A stretch of 64,000 nucleotides of DNA from Aliivibrio fischeri (GTDB lineage: Bacteria > Pseudomonadota > Gammaproteobacteria > Enterobacterales > Vibrionaceae): assembly GCA_038993745.2 (NCBI GenBank), contig CP160629.1, positions 1,302,001 to 1,366,000 of the forward strand. The letters are read 5' to 3'. Every line of letters starts with the position of its first letter. Position 1 is the stretch's first letter. The notes under the pieces were generated by a model that saw only the letters and a program-made list of their open reading frames with translations, was not told the DNA's origin and searched no databases. This document shows positions 19,328 to 28,364 of this stretch, piece by piece. The position numbers were made by a program, and so were the translations under genes.

Positions 19328-20560
19328 ATGTTGCAAGTAGCAATGATTAGCACAGGCGAAGAAGTTTTACATGGTGATATTGTTGATACCAATGCTGCTT
19401 GGATGTCGCAACTTTTTTATCAGCATGGCTTCAAATTATCAAATCGCTCTACTGTTGGCGATAACATTGATGCGTTAGTATCAGAGATACACCATCAGAC
19501 TAATCAAGCATCTATCGTAATTGTTAATGGTGGATTAGGTCCAACTTCTGATGATATTTCTAGCGAAGCAGCGGCAAAAGTATTGAACACTAATTTAGTT
19601 ATGTCTCAATATTGGCTTGATCGTATGCAAGCTCGTTACCTTGAACAAGGTAAAGAAATGCCACACAGTAATATCAAGCAAGCGATGCTACCTGAAGGTG
19701 CACAGCTTATTGATAATCCGGTAGGGACTGCATGTGGATTCTTTATTGAAATAAACAAATCAATTGTTATTTTTACCCCGGGCGTACCGTCAGAATTCAA
19801 AGTGATGGTAGAGCACCAGATCTTGCCTCGAATGAAACAATGGCATCCAATGGTTGAAGCGTCTGAATGTAGCCGTTTATTTACCTTTGGTTTATCAGAA
19901 TCTGGTATTCAAGATAAACTGCAACAAGTTCGTTTACCTCATGGTTTTGAAATTGGTTACCGTTCAGCACTTCCATTTATTGAAGTGAAATTGTTTGGCC
20001 CTAAAAATCATGATGGACGCTTTCCTACTTTAGAGAAAATGTATCATTTACTTGGTGATAATGTAGTGAGTGTTGATGAATCGATGCTACCTAACGTAGG
20101 TGCACTTTTAAATGAATTTTCACTAAACTTCACGGTTGCTGAACAAGCGACAGGTGGGTGGTTAACTAATTGGTTGCAAGAGGATGAACAAATTCGTTCT
20201 CATATGAAACAAGGTTGGATTTTATCATCTCAAGTTGACCAGCAAATGGCGGGACAGGATCCATTGGCTGCTGCGTTAGCATTAGCTGCAGCAACAAGAG
20301 AAAGAACACAAACATCAATTGGTTTATCTTCAGGACCAATGCTTGAAGGAAAAGTCGCTGTAGCTCTTTCTACATCGTATGGTGAGTGGGGACAACTGGT
20401 AAGCTTGAAGCGAGACTATAGCTATAATGAAATGCGCTCTATTATTTCAACACTAATGTTAGATATGTTGCGCCGTTGCTTAGAACGCAAGCCTATGTTT
20501 GGTGAGTACCAATCGCTAAATAGAGAATCAGAAATCTACGTACCACAAAGTGCACTGTAG
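19328..20560 (+). CDS. yfaY: CinA-like protein YfaY
   Basis: 410 residues. The N-terminal half is a MoCF/CinA (molybdopterin-binding-like) domain with STGEEVLHGDIVDTNAAW and NGGLGPTSDD. The C-terminal half resembles a degenerate CinA amidase domain (FTVAEQATGGWLTNWL), as in E. coli YfaY. Related CinA proteins act as NMN deamidases or ADP-ribose pyrophosphatases; activity here is uncertain because the C-domain is eroded. AGAGGAAAGG precedes the start. Confidence 0.85.
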   Translation: MLQVAMISTGEEVLHGDIVDTNAAWMSQLFYQHGFKLSNRSTVGDNIDALVSEIHHQTNQASIVIVNGGLGPTSDDISSEAAAKVLNTNLVMSQYWLDRMQARYLEQGKEMPHSNIKQAMLPEGAQLIDNPVGTACGFFIEINKSIVIFTPGVPSEFKVMVEHQILPRMKQWHPMVEASECSRLFTFGLSESGIQDKLQQVRLPHGFEIGYRSALPFIEVKLFGPKNHDGRFPTLEKMYHLLGDNVVSVDESMLPNVGALLNEFSLNFTVAEQATGGWLTNWLQEDEQIRSHMKQGWILSSQVDQQMAGQDPLAAALALAAATRERTQTSIGLSSGPMLEGKVAVALSTSYGEWGQLVSLKRDYSYNEMRSIISTLMLDMLRRCLERKPMFGEYQSLNRESEIYVPQSAL

Positions 20561-20588
20561 ATACATTTCAAAATAAGACATAGAACAC

Positions 20589-20622
20589 AAGCCCAATAGG
20601 ATGACTCTTGTTGGGCTTTTTT
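20589..20622 (+). terminator. Rho-independent terminator after yfaY
   Basis: AAGCCCAA and TTGGGCTT pair across a 14-base loop, followed by a T run. It lies at the convergent junction with yfaE. Confidence 0.75.
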
Positions 20623-20899
20623 ATGCTTTTTTAATCAACGTTTGAAATTGTAGCCCTTCAATAACTAAGTCAGTTTTCGCTTTACAAACGCAAGGAAGAA
20701 TTTCATTTGGTCCGATAAAGGCAAGGGGGAAAGATTGGTATTCCACTTCGCCTGACACTAGAGTACAACGACAAGTACCACAATCGCCACTTCGGCATTG
20801 AGATTCAACAATCAGTCCTTGTTGCTCCATTACTTCTAATAAAGAACCATGTGGCGTGTTATGTAGCATTATTATCTTGTTGATGTGTATTTTAGTCAT
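20621..20899 (-). CDS. yfaE: 2Fe-2S ferredoxin YfaE
   Basis: 92-residue plant-type [2Fe-2S] ferredoxin. Cluster ligands are in CRSGDCGTC, with the fourth cysteine in LPCVCKAK. YfaE reduces and maintains the diferric-tyrosyl cofactor of NrdB. In E. coli it directly follows nrdAB; here the genes are on the same strand, but a GGDEF gene lies between. I start at MTKIHINK because the 15 residues encoded upstream are not family-like. The ribosome-binding site is weak. Confidence 0.85.
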   Translation of the reverse strand: MTKIHINKIIMLHNTPHGSLLEVMEQQGLIVESQCRSGDCGTCRCTLVSGEVEYQSFPLAFIGPNEILPCVCKAKTDLVIEGLQFQTLIKKA

Positions 20900-20976
20900 A
20901 TTTAAAGAGCTGTAGTTTATTTCCCTTAAGAAAGAGTAACACAAGCCATGAAATATTGAAGGTGATAAGTGAGAAA

Positions 20977-23052
20977 TTAATATATGGTTTCTTTGATATG
21001 CGATAATTCAAAATAACAGTTTCGACCATTTTCTTTCGCTTGATATAGCGCTCTATCGGCAGTATTAATTAGGGAATTTAGACTAAGTTTGTTTTCAGGA
21101 TCCTTGTTATAACCAATACCAACGGAGATTGATAAATAGCATGAACAGGTCGACGCTTTATGTGGTATCAATAGCTTTTTCACTTCAATTAATAACTTGT
21201 CTAATTTTTGATGAATCCTTTCAGGCTTTATGTTCGGTATCAGGACGAAAAATTCATCGCCACCATAGCGATATACTTGGGTTTCTAAACTATGGAAGCC
21301 TTGTTTGATTAAACGACTAACTTGAATTAGAACTTCATCACCAGCAATATGACCATAGGTATCGTTATATTCTTTATAATGGTCGATGTCGATCATTATT
21401 CCTGTGTACTCTTGATTTTGCTGTTGTTTTAATTGATTGAAATGAGCTTCAAGAGACTTTCTATTCCATACTTGTGTTAGGTGATCTGTCTGGGATAAAT
21501 GCAAAAGCTGCTGGCGGTTATACTGGTTTTCAAGAGCGATGGAAATGTAGCTTATGAGTTGTGAAAAGAGCTCAAAATGGAAGGTTTGATACTGATAGCT
21601 CTCTCTTGCTTGTATGGTGAAAACTCCTTTTACTTCACCATTGATAGTAATAGGGGAGAACATAGCCGATTTAAATTGCACTTTGCTGTCACAACGATCA
21701 CCTAACATTGCTACTTTTTGTTCGCTGTTCATATGATTAAAATAAAAAGCAGAATTACTTTTTATACAGTAACTCATATAAGTAGCTTCACTTTTACAGT
21801 CGGTAATATATGGCGTTTGTGCTGGCAAATTATTATCCAAGTAATGAATCGTAATTTGATCTTGTTCAGGGTTATAAAATCCCAGAGCGAGCGTATCTGT
21901 TTGAAACAGAGTGGCAAGGTCTTGCTGTATTTGAGGTAATGCATTTTTAATATCACTACTGGTATTAATGTAATGTCCGACTTTATTTATAACGGCTAAA
22001 TTATCAGAAAGTGATTTCATGGTACTTAAGTTTAATTTAGCAACGTTTAAACGATACAGCTGTTGTAAATAATCACCTTCACGTTTAAGTAATTCTCTTC
22101 TCGAGTTAAGCAATGAAGAGGTAAGGGTTTGATAATGTTTCTCACGAATATTGATATCATTGATGTCTTTTATTCTTAATAGAATAATATCGTTGAAACC
22201 ATCGATGAGCTTGTCACTCTCTATTTTTTTGGCCACTGCTAAGCCTAGATCAATATACTGATCAAGTTTTTTATATTGCAAGCAACTAGTTAAGAAGTGG
22301 CAATATTCTAAGATCATTTCAGCATAATAATAATCATGCTCGCATATTTGCATATTCTTGATGGATAAAAGGTGAAGTTTATCAGCTTGTTCGAATTCAC
22401 CTGAATGGCTTGCTATCTCTGCTTTAATTTTGTAGTAAAACCCTAAATATCTTGGCTCATTTTTAATATCTTGATATAGGTTTTCAAGTAATTCATTTGC
22501 TTCGGTAAAAAGGAATTGCTTAGCTTTTATTTCTGCAATATTAAAATATGACAGGGCTGTGGCGGTCTTAGGACCGTGTTGAGAAAGTAGTTCGGCAGCT
22601 TGTGTTAGGTAGATTAAAGCCTCATTAAAATTACCAATTTGACGAAAAATATCACCAATGTTGTTTTTTATGATGCCCGTAATGTAACCATCACAGAATT
22701 GCTGCATTTTTTCGGCTTTTGCCAGAAACTTTTGAGCATAAAAGTAATTTCCGAGCATGCCATAAAGCGTGCCGATATTGTAATGACAGAAGCAGATTAA
22801 AAATTCTTGTTGGTTTTGTTGACTAAAATTAATCGCATCAAAAAAGACACTAATAGAGTCAATGAGCTTTCCTGAACGAGAAAGTTGATAGGCTTGAAAA
22901 ATGAGTTCAAATTCTGTTGGGATGGTTTTGTTTTGTTTTGATGCTTCGACAACTAAAAGGTTAAGGCGTAACTGTACCTGCTCTTTTGAAGAAGCCATAG
23001 GTAATTGTCGTACTTGTTCGAGCAGCAACTCATTCCATTGATTCTTAGCCAT
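20977..23052 (-). CDS. diguanylate cyclase with TPR and GAF-like domains
   Basis: 691 residues, no membrane helices seen. Residues about 1-320 are helical repeats with TPR character (YNIGTLYGMLGNYFYAQKFLAKAE, NIGDIFRQIGNFNEAL). Residues about 340-510 look like a GAF sensor. The C-terminal GGDEF domain has LTQVWNRKSLE and an intact YGGDEF (597-601), so it should make cyclic di-GMP. No RxxD inhibitory site is seen five residues upstream of the motif. It is cytoplasmic and soluble. It sits between nrdB and yfaE, which are normally adjacent. Confidence 0.87.
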   Translation of the reverse strand: MAKNQWNELLLEQVRQLPMASSKEQVQLRLNLLVVEASKQNKTIPTEFELIFQAYQLSRSGKLIDSISVFFDAINFSQQNQQEFLICFCHYNIGTLYGMLGNYFYAQKFLAKAEKMQQFCDGYITGIIKNNIGDIFRQIGNFNEALIYLTQAAELLSQHGPKTATALSYFNIAEIKAKQFLFTEANELLENLYQDIKNEPRYLGFYYKIKAEIASHSGEFEQADKLHLLSIKNMQICEHDYYYAEMILEYCHFLTSCLQYKKLDQYIDLGLAVAKKIESDKLIDGFNDIILLRIKDINDINIREKHYQTLTSSLLNSRRELLKREGDYLQQLYRLNVAKLNLSTMKSLSDNLAVINKVGHYINTSSDIKNALPQIQQDLATLFQTDTLALGFYNPEQDQITIHYLDNNLPAQTPYITDCKSEATYMSYCIKSNSAFYFNHMNSEQKVAMLGDRCDSKVQFKSAMFSPITINGEVKGVFTIQARESYQYQTFHFELFSQLISYISIALENQYNRQQLLHLSQTDHLTQVWNRKSLEAHFNQLKQQQNQEYTGIMIDIDHYKEYNDTYGHIAGDEVLIQVSRLIKQGFHSLETQVYRYGGDEFFVLIPNIKPERIHQKLDKLLIEVKKLLIPHKASTCSCYLSISVGIGYNKDPENKLSLNSLINTADRALYQAKENGRNCYFELSHIKETIY

Positions 23053-23212
23053 AATTCTTTTTTATAATTTTTAGTCTAATTACAAGAGATTATCGCATGG
23101 ATGAGTGTTTATATGAAGCAAAGTCTCATTTTTGAATTGTTAAAAATGAAAATTGTGCGCAAGGTTGAATTATTATCCGCAAATCTATCAATAAGGTTAT
23201 TGCTGGTAATAA

Positions 23213-23238
23213 AAAGCCGAGCATAAAAGCTCGGCTTT
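23213..23238 (-). terminator. terminator after nrdB
   Basis: A perfect 10-bp stem, AAAGCCGAGC with GCTCGGCTTT, has a T-rich tract on the minus strand. Confidence 0.85.
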
Positions 23239-23257
23239 GGTGCTTATATATGTTTGA

Positions 23258-24391
23258 TTATAATTCGAAATCGCCTAAATCATCAGCATCAACGTCATTG
23301 TCAATTTGGCCTACTAGGTAGGAGCTGATTTCAGTTTCTTGTGGAGCAACTTGAACATTATCAGAACTCAACCATGAGTTAATCCATGGAATAGGGTTCT
23401 GTGTTGCACCTTCGTACGCACTATTTAGGCCAACCGCTTTCATGCGAAGGTTTGTAATATACTCTACGTATTGGCAAAGAATATCTTTGTTTAAACCAAT
23501 CATTGAGCCATCTTTAAATAGGTAGTTTGCCCATTGTTTTTCTTGCTCAGCTGCTGCTTTAAATAGATCAAAACATTCTTGTTCGCATTCTGCTGCAATC
23601 TCAACAAACTCAGGGTCATCTTGTCCAGTACGAAGTAAGTTCAACATGTGTTGGGTACTTGTTAGGTGTAATGATTCATCACGAGCGATCAGCTTGATGA
23701 TTTTTGCGTTACCTTCCATCAGTTCACGTTCAGCAAAAGCAAATGAACAAGCAAAACTTACGTAGAATCGAATGGCTTCTAATGCATTAACTGACATTAA
23801 GCATAGGTATAATTTCTTTTTAAGCTCACGCTTAGAAATAGTAATTTCTTGACCGTTTAAAACGTGTGTACCTTCACCGAAGCGATGATAATCATTTGTT
23901 GCTTGAATTAGATTATCGTAATAGTGAGCAATGTCTTTTGCACGTTTTAGGATCTCTTCATTTTCAACAATATCGTCAAAAATAACAGAAGGGTTATTAA
24001 CGATATTACGAATAATATGAGTATAAGAACGTGAGTGAATTGTTTCAGAGAACGACCAAGTTTCAATCCACGTCTCTAGTTCAGGAATAGAAACAAGAGG
24101 AAGTAAAGCAACATTTGGACTACGACCTTGAATTGAATCAAGTAACGTTTGGTATTTTAAGTTGCTGATGAAGATGTGTTGTTCGTGTTCTGGTAAGTTG
24201 TTGTAATCAATACGGTCACCAGAAACATCAACTTCTTCCGGACGCCAGAAAAATGAAAGTTGTTTTTCGATAAGTTTTTCAAAAATTTGAAACTTTTGTT
24301 GGTCATAACGAGCAACGTTTACCGAGTTACCTAAAAACATAGGTTCTTTCAATTGATCATTTTTTTCTTGTCGGAAAGTACTGTACGCCAT
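23258..24391 (-). CDS. nrdB: class Ia ribonucleotide reductase beta subunit
   Basis: 377 residues. It houses the di-iron tyrosyl-radical cofactor that starts ribonucleotide reduction in NrdA. The radical tyrosine is Tyr123 in [13 protein letters not shown]. Iron ligands are carried by the flanking Glu/His helices (for example [13 protein letters not shown]). The acidic C-terminal tail ending DLGDFEL is the part that docks to NrdA. It is 172 bases downstream of nrdA and separated by a hairpin, so nrdA mRNA should exceed nrdB mRNA unless there is readthrough. Confidence 0.96.
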   Translation of the reverse strand: MAYSTFRQEKNDQLKEPMFLGNSVNVARYDQQKFQIFEKLIEKQLSFFWRPEEVDVSGDRIDYNNLPEHEQHIFISNLKYQTLLDSIQGRSPNVALLPLVSIPELETWIETWSFSETIHSRSYTHIIRNIVNNPSVIFDDIVENEEILKRAKDIAHYYDNLIQATNDYHRFGEGTHVLNGQEITISKRELKKKLYLCLMSVNALEAIRFYVSFACSFAFAERELMEGNAKIIKLIARDESLHLTSTQHMLNLLRTGQDDPEFVEIAAECEQECFDLFKAAAEQEKQWANYLFKDGSMIGLNKDILCQYVEYITNLRMKAVGLNSAYEGATQNPIPWINSWLSSDNVQVAPQETEISSYLVGQIDNDVDADDLGDFEL

Positions 24392-24523
24392 GGAAACCTC
24401 AATGTTATCAAAGCCAAAGAAATAGAAAAGGGCTCTTTATTTAAAAATTATGCCGATAGATACCTATACGAACTTAGGTACATATTGGATTAACCATTAA
24501 AGATGTTGAAACTAAAGATGATA

Positions 24524-24545
24524 AGCCCGCTAATGAAAGCGGGCT
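24524..24545 (-). terminator. hairpin between nrdA and nrdB
   Basis: AGCCCGCT and AGCGGGCT form a perfect 8-bp stem. The minus-strand side has only a few Ts, so it may be a partial terminator or an mRNA-stabilising hairpin. Confidence 0.6.
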
Positions 24546-24563
24546 AAATATTAATGTGAAAAC

Positions 24564-26840
24564 TTAGATCTTACAACCGCCGCCTGCACAATCGTCATCT
24601 TGTCCTAGGTCGTCTTGTGAGTCGCTAGCACCATCACGAGTGTTATGGTAGTAAAGTGTTTTAAGACCAAGCTTATAAGCCGTTAGAAGGTCTTTTAATA
24701 ACAGCTTCATTGGCACTTTGCCATTTGGTTGAATGTTTGGATCGTAATTAGTATTCGCTGAAATTGCTTGGTCAACGAATTTTTGCATGATACCTACAAG
24801 CTGTAGATAACCATCATTTGAACCAATGTTCCAAAGTAGCTCATAGTTGTTTTTCAGATTCGCAAAATCAGGAACAACTTGTTTCAAAATACCATCTTTT
24901 GATGCTTTAACCGATACAAAGCCACGTGGTGGTTCAATACCGTTAGTTGCATTTGAGATTTGAGAAGACGTCTCAGATGGCATCAGTGCAGATAGTGTAG
25001 AGTTACGTAGACCGTGTGTCTTGATCTCTTCACGCAATGTTTCCCAATCTAAATGCAATTCTTCATTACAGATAGCATCGATATCTTTTTTGTAAGAATC
25101 GATAGGTAGAATACCTTGAGCATAGGTTGTTTCATTGAAAGCAGGACATGCGCCTTGCTCTTTTGCTAGACCAACAGATGCTTTTAATAGGTAGTATTGA
25201 ATCGCTTCAAATGTTTTGTGCGTTAAACCATTTGCACTACCATCAGAGTATTTCACACCATTTTTTGCAAGGTAGTAAGCGTAGTTAATAACACCCACAC
25301 CTAATGTACGGCGGTTCATTGTTGATTTGTATGCCGCTGGAAGAGGGTAGTCTTGATAATCTAAAAGCGCATCAAGAGCACGAACAGCAAGCTCAGCAAG
25401 CTCTTCAAGTTCTTCTAGTTTTTCAATTGCACCTAAGTTAAATGCAGAAAGCGTACATAATGCAATTTCACCTTCTTCGTCATTAACGTGAGTTAGTGGC
25501 TTAGTTGGAAGTGCAATTTCTAAACATAGGTTAGATTGGCGTACAGGAGCAACACTTGGGTCAAATGGACTGTGTGTATTACAGTGGTCAACGTTTTGAA
25601 TGTAAATACGGCCAGTTGATGCACGTTCTTGCATTAGTAGTGAGAACAGCTCAATTGCTTTTACTGTTTCACGTTTAATCGACGTGTCTTGCTCGTATTT
25701 TTCATATAGGCGTTCAAACTCAGCTTGATCAGCAAAGAATGCATCGTATAGCCCTGGAACATCTGAAGGTGAGAACAAGCTAATGTTTCCGCCTTTGATT
25801 AAGCGTGTGTACATCAGTTTATTGATTTGTACACCGTAATCCATATGACGAACACGGTTCTCTTCAACACCACGGTTGTTTTTAAGAACAAGTAGAGATT
25901 CTACTTCACGGTGCCAAATAGGGTAGAACAGAGTTGCTGCGCCACCACGAACACCACCTTGTGAACAACATTTAACAGCTGTCTGGAAGTATTTGTAGAA
26001 TGGGATACAACCTGTGTGGAATGCTTCACCATCACGGATTTCAGAACCAAGAGCACGAATACGACCTGCGTTGATACCGATACCTGCACGTTGAGATACA
26101 TAACGAACAATAGAACCTGCTGTTGCGTTAATTGAATCTAAGCTATCGTCACACTCAATTAATACACATGAGCTAAATTGACGAGTAGGAGTACGTACAC
26201 CAGACATAATTGGTGTTGGCAATGAGATCTTAAATTGTGACGTAGCATCATAGAAACGCTTGATGTAATCAAGACGAGTATCTTTTGGATATTTAGCAAA
26301 TAGACACGCCGCAACAAGGATATAAAGGAACTGTGCACTCTCGTAAATTGCGCCCGTTACGCGGTTTTGAACAAAGTACTTACCTTCAAGTTGTTTAACT
26401 GCAGCATAAGAGAAGTCCATGTCACGATTGTGATCGATCATTTGATCCATTAGATCAAATTCTTCTTGAGTGTAGTCGTCAACAATATGTTTATCGTATT
26501 TACCAAGCTCGATAAGGTTCAGAACGTGGTTAAATAGCGTTGGTGGCTCAAATTGGCCATATGCTTTCTTACGAAGGTGGAAAACAGACAAGCGAGCAGC
26601 TAAATATTGATAATCTGGAGTGTCTTCAGAAATTAAATCAGCGGCAGCTTTGATGATGGTTTCATGAATATCAGAAGTCTTCATGCCATCGTAAAATTGG
26701 ATATGAGATTTCATTTCGACTTGTGATACAGAAACATTATCTAGACCTTCTGCAGCCCATGTGATCACTTTATGGATCTTGTCTAGATTAATTTTTTCTG
26801 TGCTGCCATTTCGCTTAGTAACGGTAAGCTGTTGAGTCAT
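24564..26840 (-). CDS. nrdA: class Ia ribonucleotide reductase alpha subunit
   Basis: 758 residues, the usual length. It reduces NDPs to dNDPs. Visible landmarks are the N-terminal ATP-cone (VTKRNGSTEKINLDKI), the first redox cysteine in RQFSSCVLIE, the finger-loop and active-site region with SNLCLEIALP, and the C-terminal swinging-arm cysteine pair in DDCAGGGCKI, where thioredoxin or glutaredoxin delivers electrons. It heads the nrdA-nrdB unit. NrdR-like boxes and a DnaA box lie upstream. Confidence 0.96.
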   Translation of the reverse strand: MTQQLTVTKRNGSTEKINLDKIHKVITWAAEGLDNVSVSQVEMKSHIQFYDGMKTSDIHETIIKAAADLISEDTPDYQYLAARLSVFHLRKKAYGQFEPPTLFNHVLNLIELGKYDKHIVDDYTQEEFDLMDQMIDHNRDMDFSYAAVKQLEGKYFVQNRVTGAIYESAQFLYILVAACLFAKYPKDTRLDYIKRFYDATSQFKISLPTPIMSGVRTPTRQFSSCVLIECDDSLDSINATAGSIVRYVSQRAGIGINAGRIRALGSEIRDGEAFHTGCIPFYKYFQTAVKCCSQGGVRGGAATLFYPIWHREVESLLVLKNNRGVEENRVRHMDYGVQINKLMYTRLIKGGNISLFSPSDVPGLYDAFFADQAEFERLYEKYEQDTSIKRETVKAIELFSLLMQERASTGRIYIQNVDHCNTHSPFDPSVAPVRQSNLCLEIALPTKPLTHVNDEEGEIALCTLSAFNLGAIEKLEELEELAELAVRALDALLDYQDYPLPAAYKSTMNRRTLGVGVINYAYYLAKNGVKYSDGSANGLTHKTFEAIQYYLLKASVGLAKEQGACPAFNETTYAQGILPIDSYKKDIDAICNEELHLDWETLREEIKTHGLRNSTLSALMPSETSSQISNATNGIEPPRGFVSVKASKDGILKQVVPDFANLKNNYELLWNIGSNDGYLQLVGIMQKFVDQAISANTNYDPNIQPNGKVPMKLLLKDLLTAYKLGLKTLYYHNTRDGASDSQDDLGQDDDCAGGGCKI

Positions 26841-26937
26841 TTGTCTACTTTTCCTTTCAATAAAGAACGAAGATGTAATTTTTGTAATTTTCGTTGTTAA
26901 TTTGTGATCAAGCTCATAGTGGTGCGCTTTGAAATAA

Positions 26938-26953
26938 ACACAAGATATAGGGC
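26938..26953 (-). promoter_or_regulatory. NrdR-like box 1
   Basis: ACACAAGATATAGGGC matches the NrdR consensus ACACWATATATWGTGT at 13 of 16 positions. It lies about 100 bases upstream of nrdA. Confidence 0.65.
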
Positions 26954-26968
26954 TTAATGATTAATTGA

Positions 26969-26984
26969 CTACAAGATAGTGATT
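26969..26984 (-). promoter_or_regulatory. NrdR-like box 2
   Basis: CTACAAGATAGTGATT matches the consensus at 10 of 16 positions. Its offset from box 1 is exactly 31 bp, three helical turns, which is the spacing expected of NrdR tandem sites. Confidence 0.55.
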
Positions 26985-27021
26985 ATTTTGCCTCTGATCA
27001 AGTTTGAAAATCATTGTCTCC

Positions 27022-27030
27022 TGTGGATAA
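27022..27030 (-). promoter_or_regulatory. DnaA box upstream of nrdA
   Basis: TGTGGATAA is the exact complement of the DnaA 9-mer TTATCCACA. DnaA regulates nrdAB in E. coli, so the location is meaningful. Confidence 0.6.
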
Positions 27031-27334
27031 CCTATGAATTAAAAAAAACAGTAAGTATCTACTAACCTAATCACTTTAGTGATATCAAGGTGTCAGAAAT
27101 AACGTTTTTTATTATGGTTGATAAGTAAGCAGTTAAAAAAATATTTTTCTTGATTTTTGTCGTTTATGAGGATCTTTGCATTTTAGAAAAAAATGATGAT
27201 TTCTCATTCAATTTGGCATGATAAATGAAATGTAGAATTTAGGTATAGCAGTATATTAATTAAGGTTATAAATGGCTCTTTAATGAGACGCTTGTATAAT
27301 AAAAAGCCATTTAGATTAAGAAAGAAGCAGAAGG

Positions 27335-28039
27335 TTATAATGTAGTGTGAACAATATAATTAACATCTACATTCTTACCAAGAGAGTAGGTATCGGTAAG
27401 AGGGTTATAATGCAAACCGGTAATGCCACGCTCTTGTAATGCAGTTTGATCTAACATTTTTAACAGTTCAGAAGGACGAATGAACTTATTATGATCGTGT
27501 GTACCTTTTGGTACTAATTTTAATAATTGCTCTGCACCAACAATAGCAAATAAATAAGACTTGATATTGCGGTTCAGGGTTGAGAAGAATACGTGTCCGC
27601 CAGGTTTTACCATTTTTGCACAAGAGCGGATAACTGAAAGTGGGTCAGGTACGTGCTCAAGCATTTCCATACAGGTAACCACATCATACGTCTCAGGGTT
27701 CTCTTCAGCGTGTTGTTCGGCCGTTGATTGAACGTATTCAAGTTTGGTTCCTGTTTCTAAAGCGTGTAAGCGTGCAACAGTTAAAGGTTCTTTCCCCATA
27801 TCCAAACCAATAACATCTGCCCCTTGTTTTGCCATGCTTTCAGCTAAAATCCCGCCACCACAGCCTACATCAAGTACTTTTTTACCAAAGAGGCCATTCG
27901 CGTTTTCAAGCACGTAATTTAAACGAAGAGGATTAATTTGGTGTAGAGGTTTAAATTCACCTTCTAAATCCCACCAACGTGAAGCCATATCTTCAAATTT
28001 TTTGATTTCTGCCGGGTCGACATTTAACTGCTGAGTCAT
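27335..28039 (-). CDS. ubiG: ubiquinone biosynthesis O-methyltransferase
   Basis: 234-residue SAM-dependent methyltransferase that performs both O-methylations in ubiquinone synthesis. SAM motif I is [13 protein letters not shown]; the post-motif [11 protein letters not shown] and the insertion region [23 protein letters not shown] are characteristic of UbiG. It is divergent from gyrA, the same neighbourhood as in E. coli (ubiG-gyrA). Confidence 0.95.
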   Translation of the reverse strand: MTQQLNVDPAEIKKFEDMASRWWDLEGEFKPLHQINPLRLNYVLENANGLFGKKVLDVGCGGGILAESMAKQGADVIGLDMGKEPLTVARLHALETGTKLEYVQSTAEQHAEENPETYDVVTCMEMLEHVPDPLSVIRSCAKMVKPGGHVFFSTLNRNIKSYLFAIVGAEQLLKLVPKGTHDHNKFIRPSELLKMLDQTALQERGITGLHYNPLTDTYSLGKNVDVNYIVHTTL

Positions 28040-28364
28040 AGTTAATATTCCTTTTTTATATCCCTCTATTATATACAGAAAAAAATGAGAAAGTGAGTAT
28101 TTAAAATGGCGATTTTTTCAGCACATTTTCTGAGGTTTATCAAGAATATGATGCTCAGGTATGTGACTTGCTCCTGATTTCGCAGGATTCTTAAGCTTAA
28201 GAGCCATTTTGCAAATTAAAACGGTGCGAAATCCCACTTAACTGTGCTATATTTTGCAATCTTGCACGTTTATCAGTATTAATTATCTTGGTGCATAGAA
28301 GTAGTATTATTTGCTAAGGCAATTGATATTGATACGACAGAACTAATTGAGGGATATTGGCTCT
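28040..28364. other. divergent promoter region between ubiG and gyrA
   Basis: 325 bp without a gene. It contains a perfect 14-bp palindrome TCTTAAGCTTAAGA at 28189-28202. A possible sigma-70 pair is TTGCAA and TATTAA separated by 17 bp at about 28255-28284. GAGGGA at 28349-28354 is the gyrA ribosome-binding site. Confidence 0.5.

Larger units (their letters stand above)
26841..27334. other. 494-bp regulatory region between nrdA and ubiG
   Basis: No gene is seen. It holds the nrdA promoter area with two NrdR-like boxes, a perfect DnaA box, a dyad ATCACT-TT-AGTGAT at 27070-27083, and long A/T tracts. Near 27270-27312 a long-loop inverted repeat (AAATGGCT ... AGCCATTT) may end ubiG transcripts. 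Confidence 0.7.
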
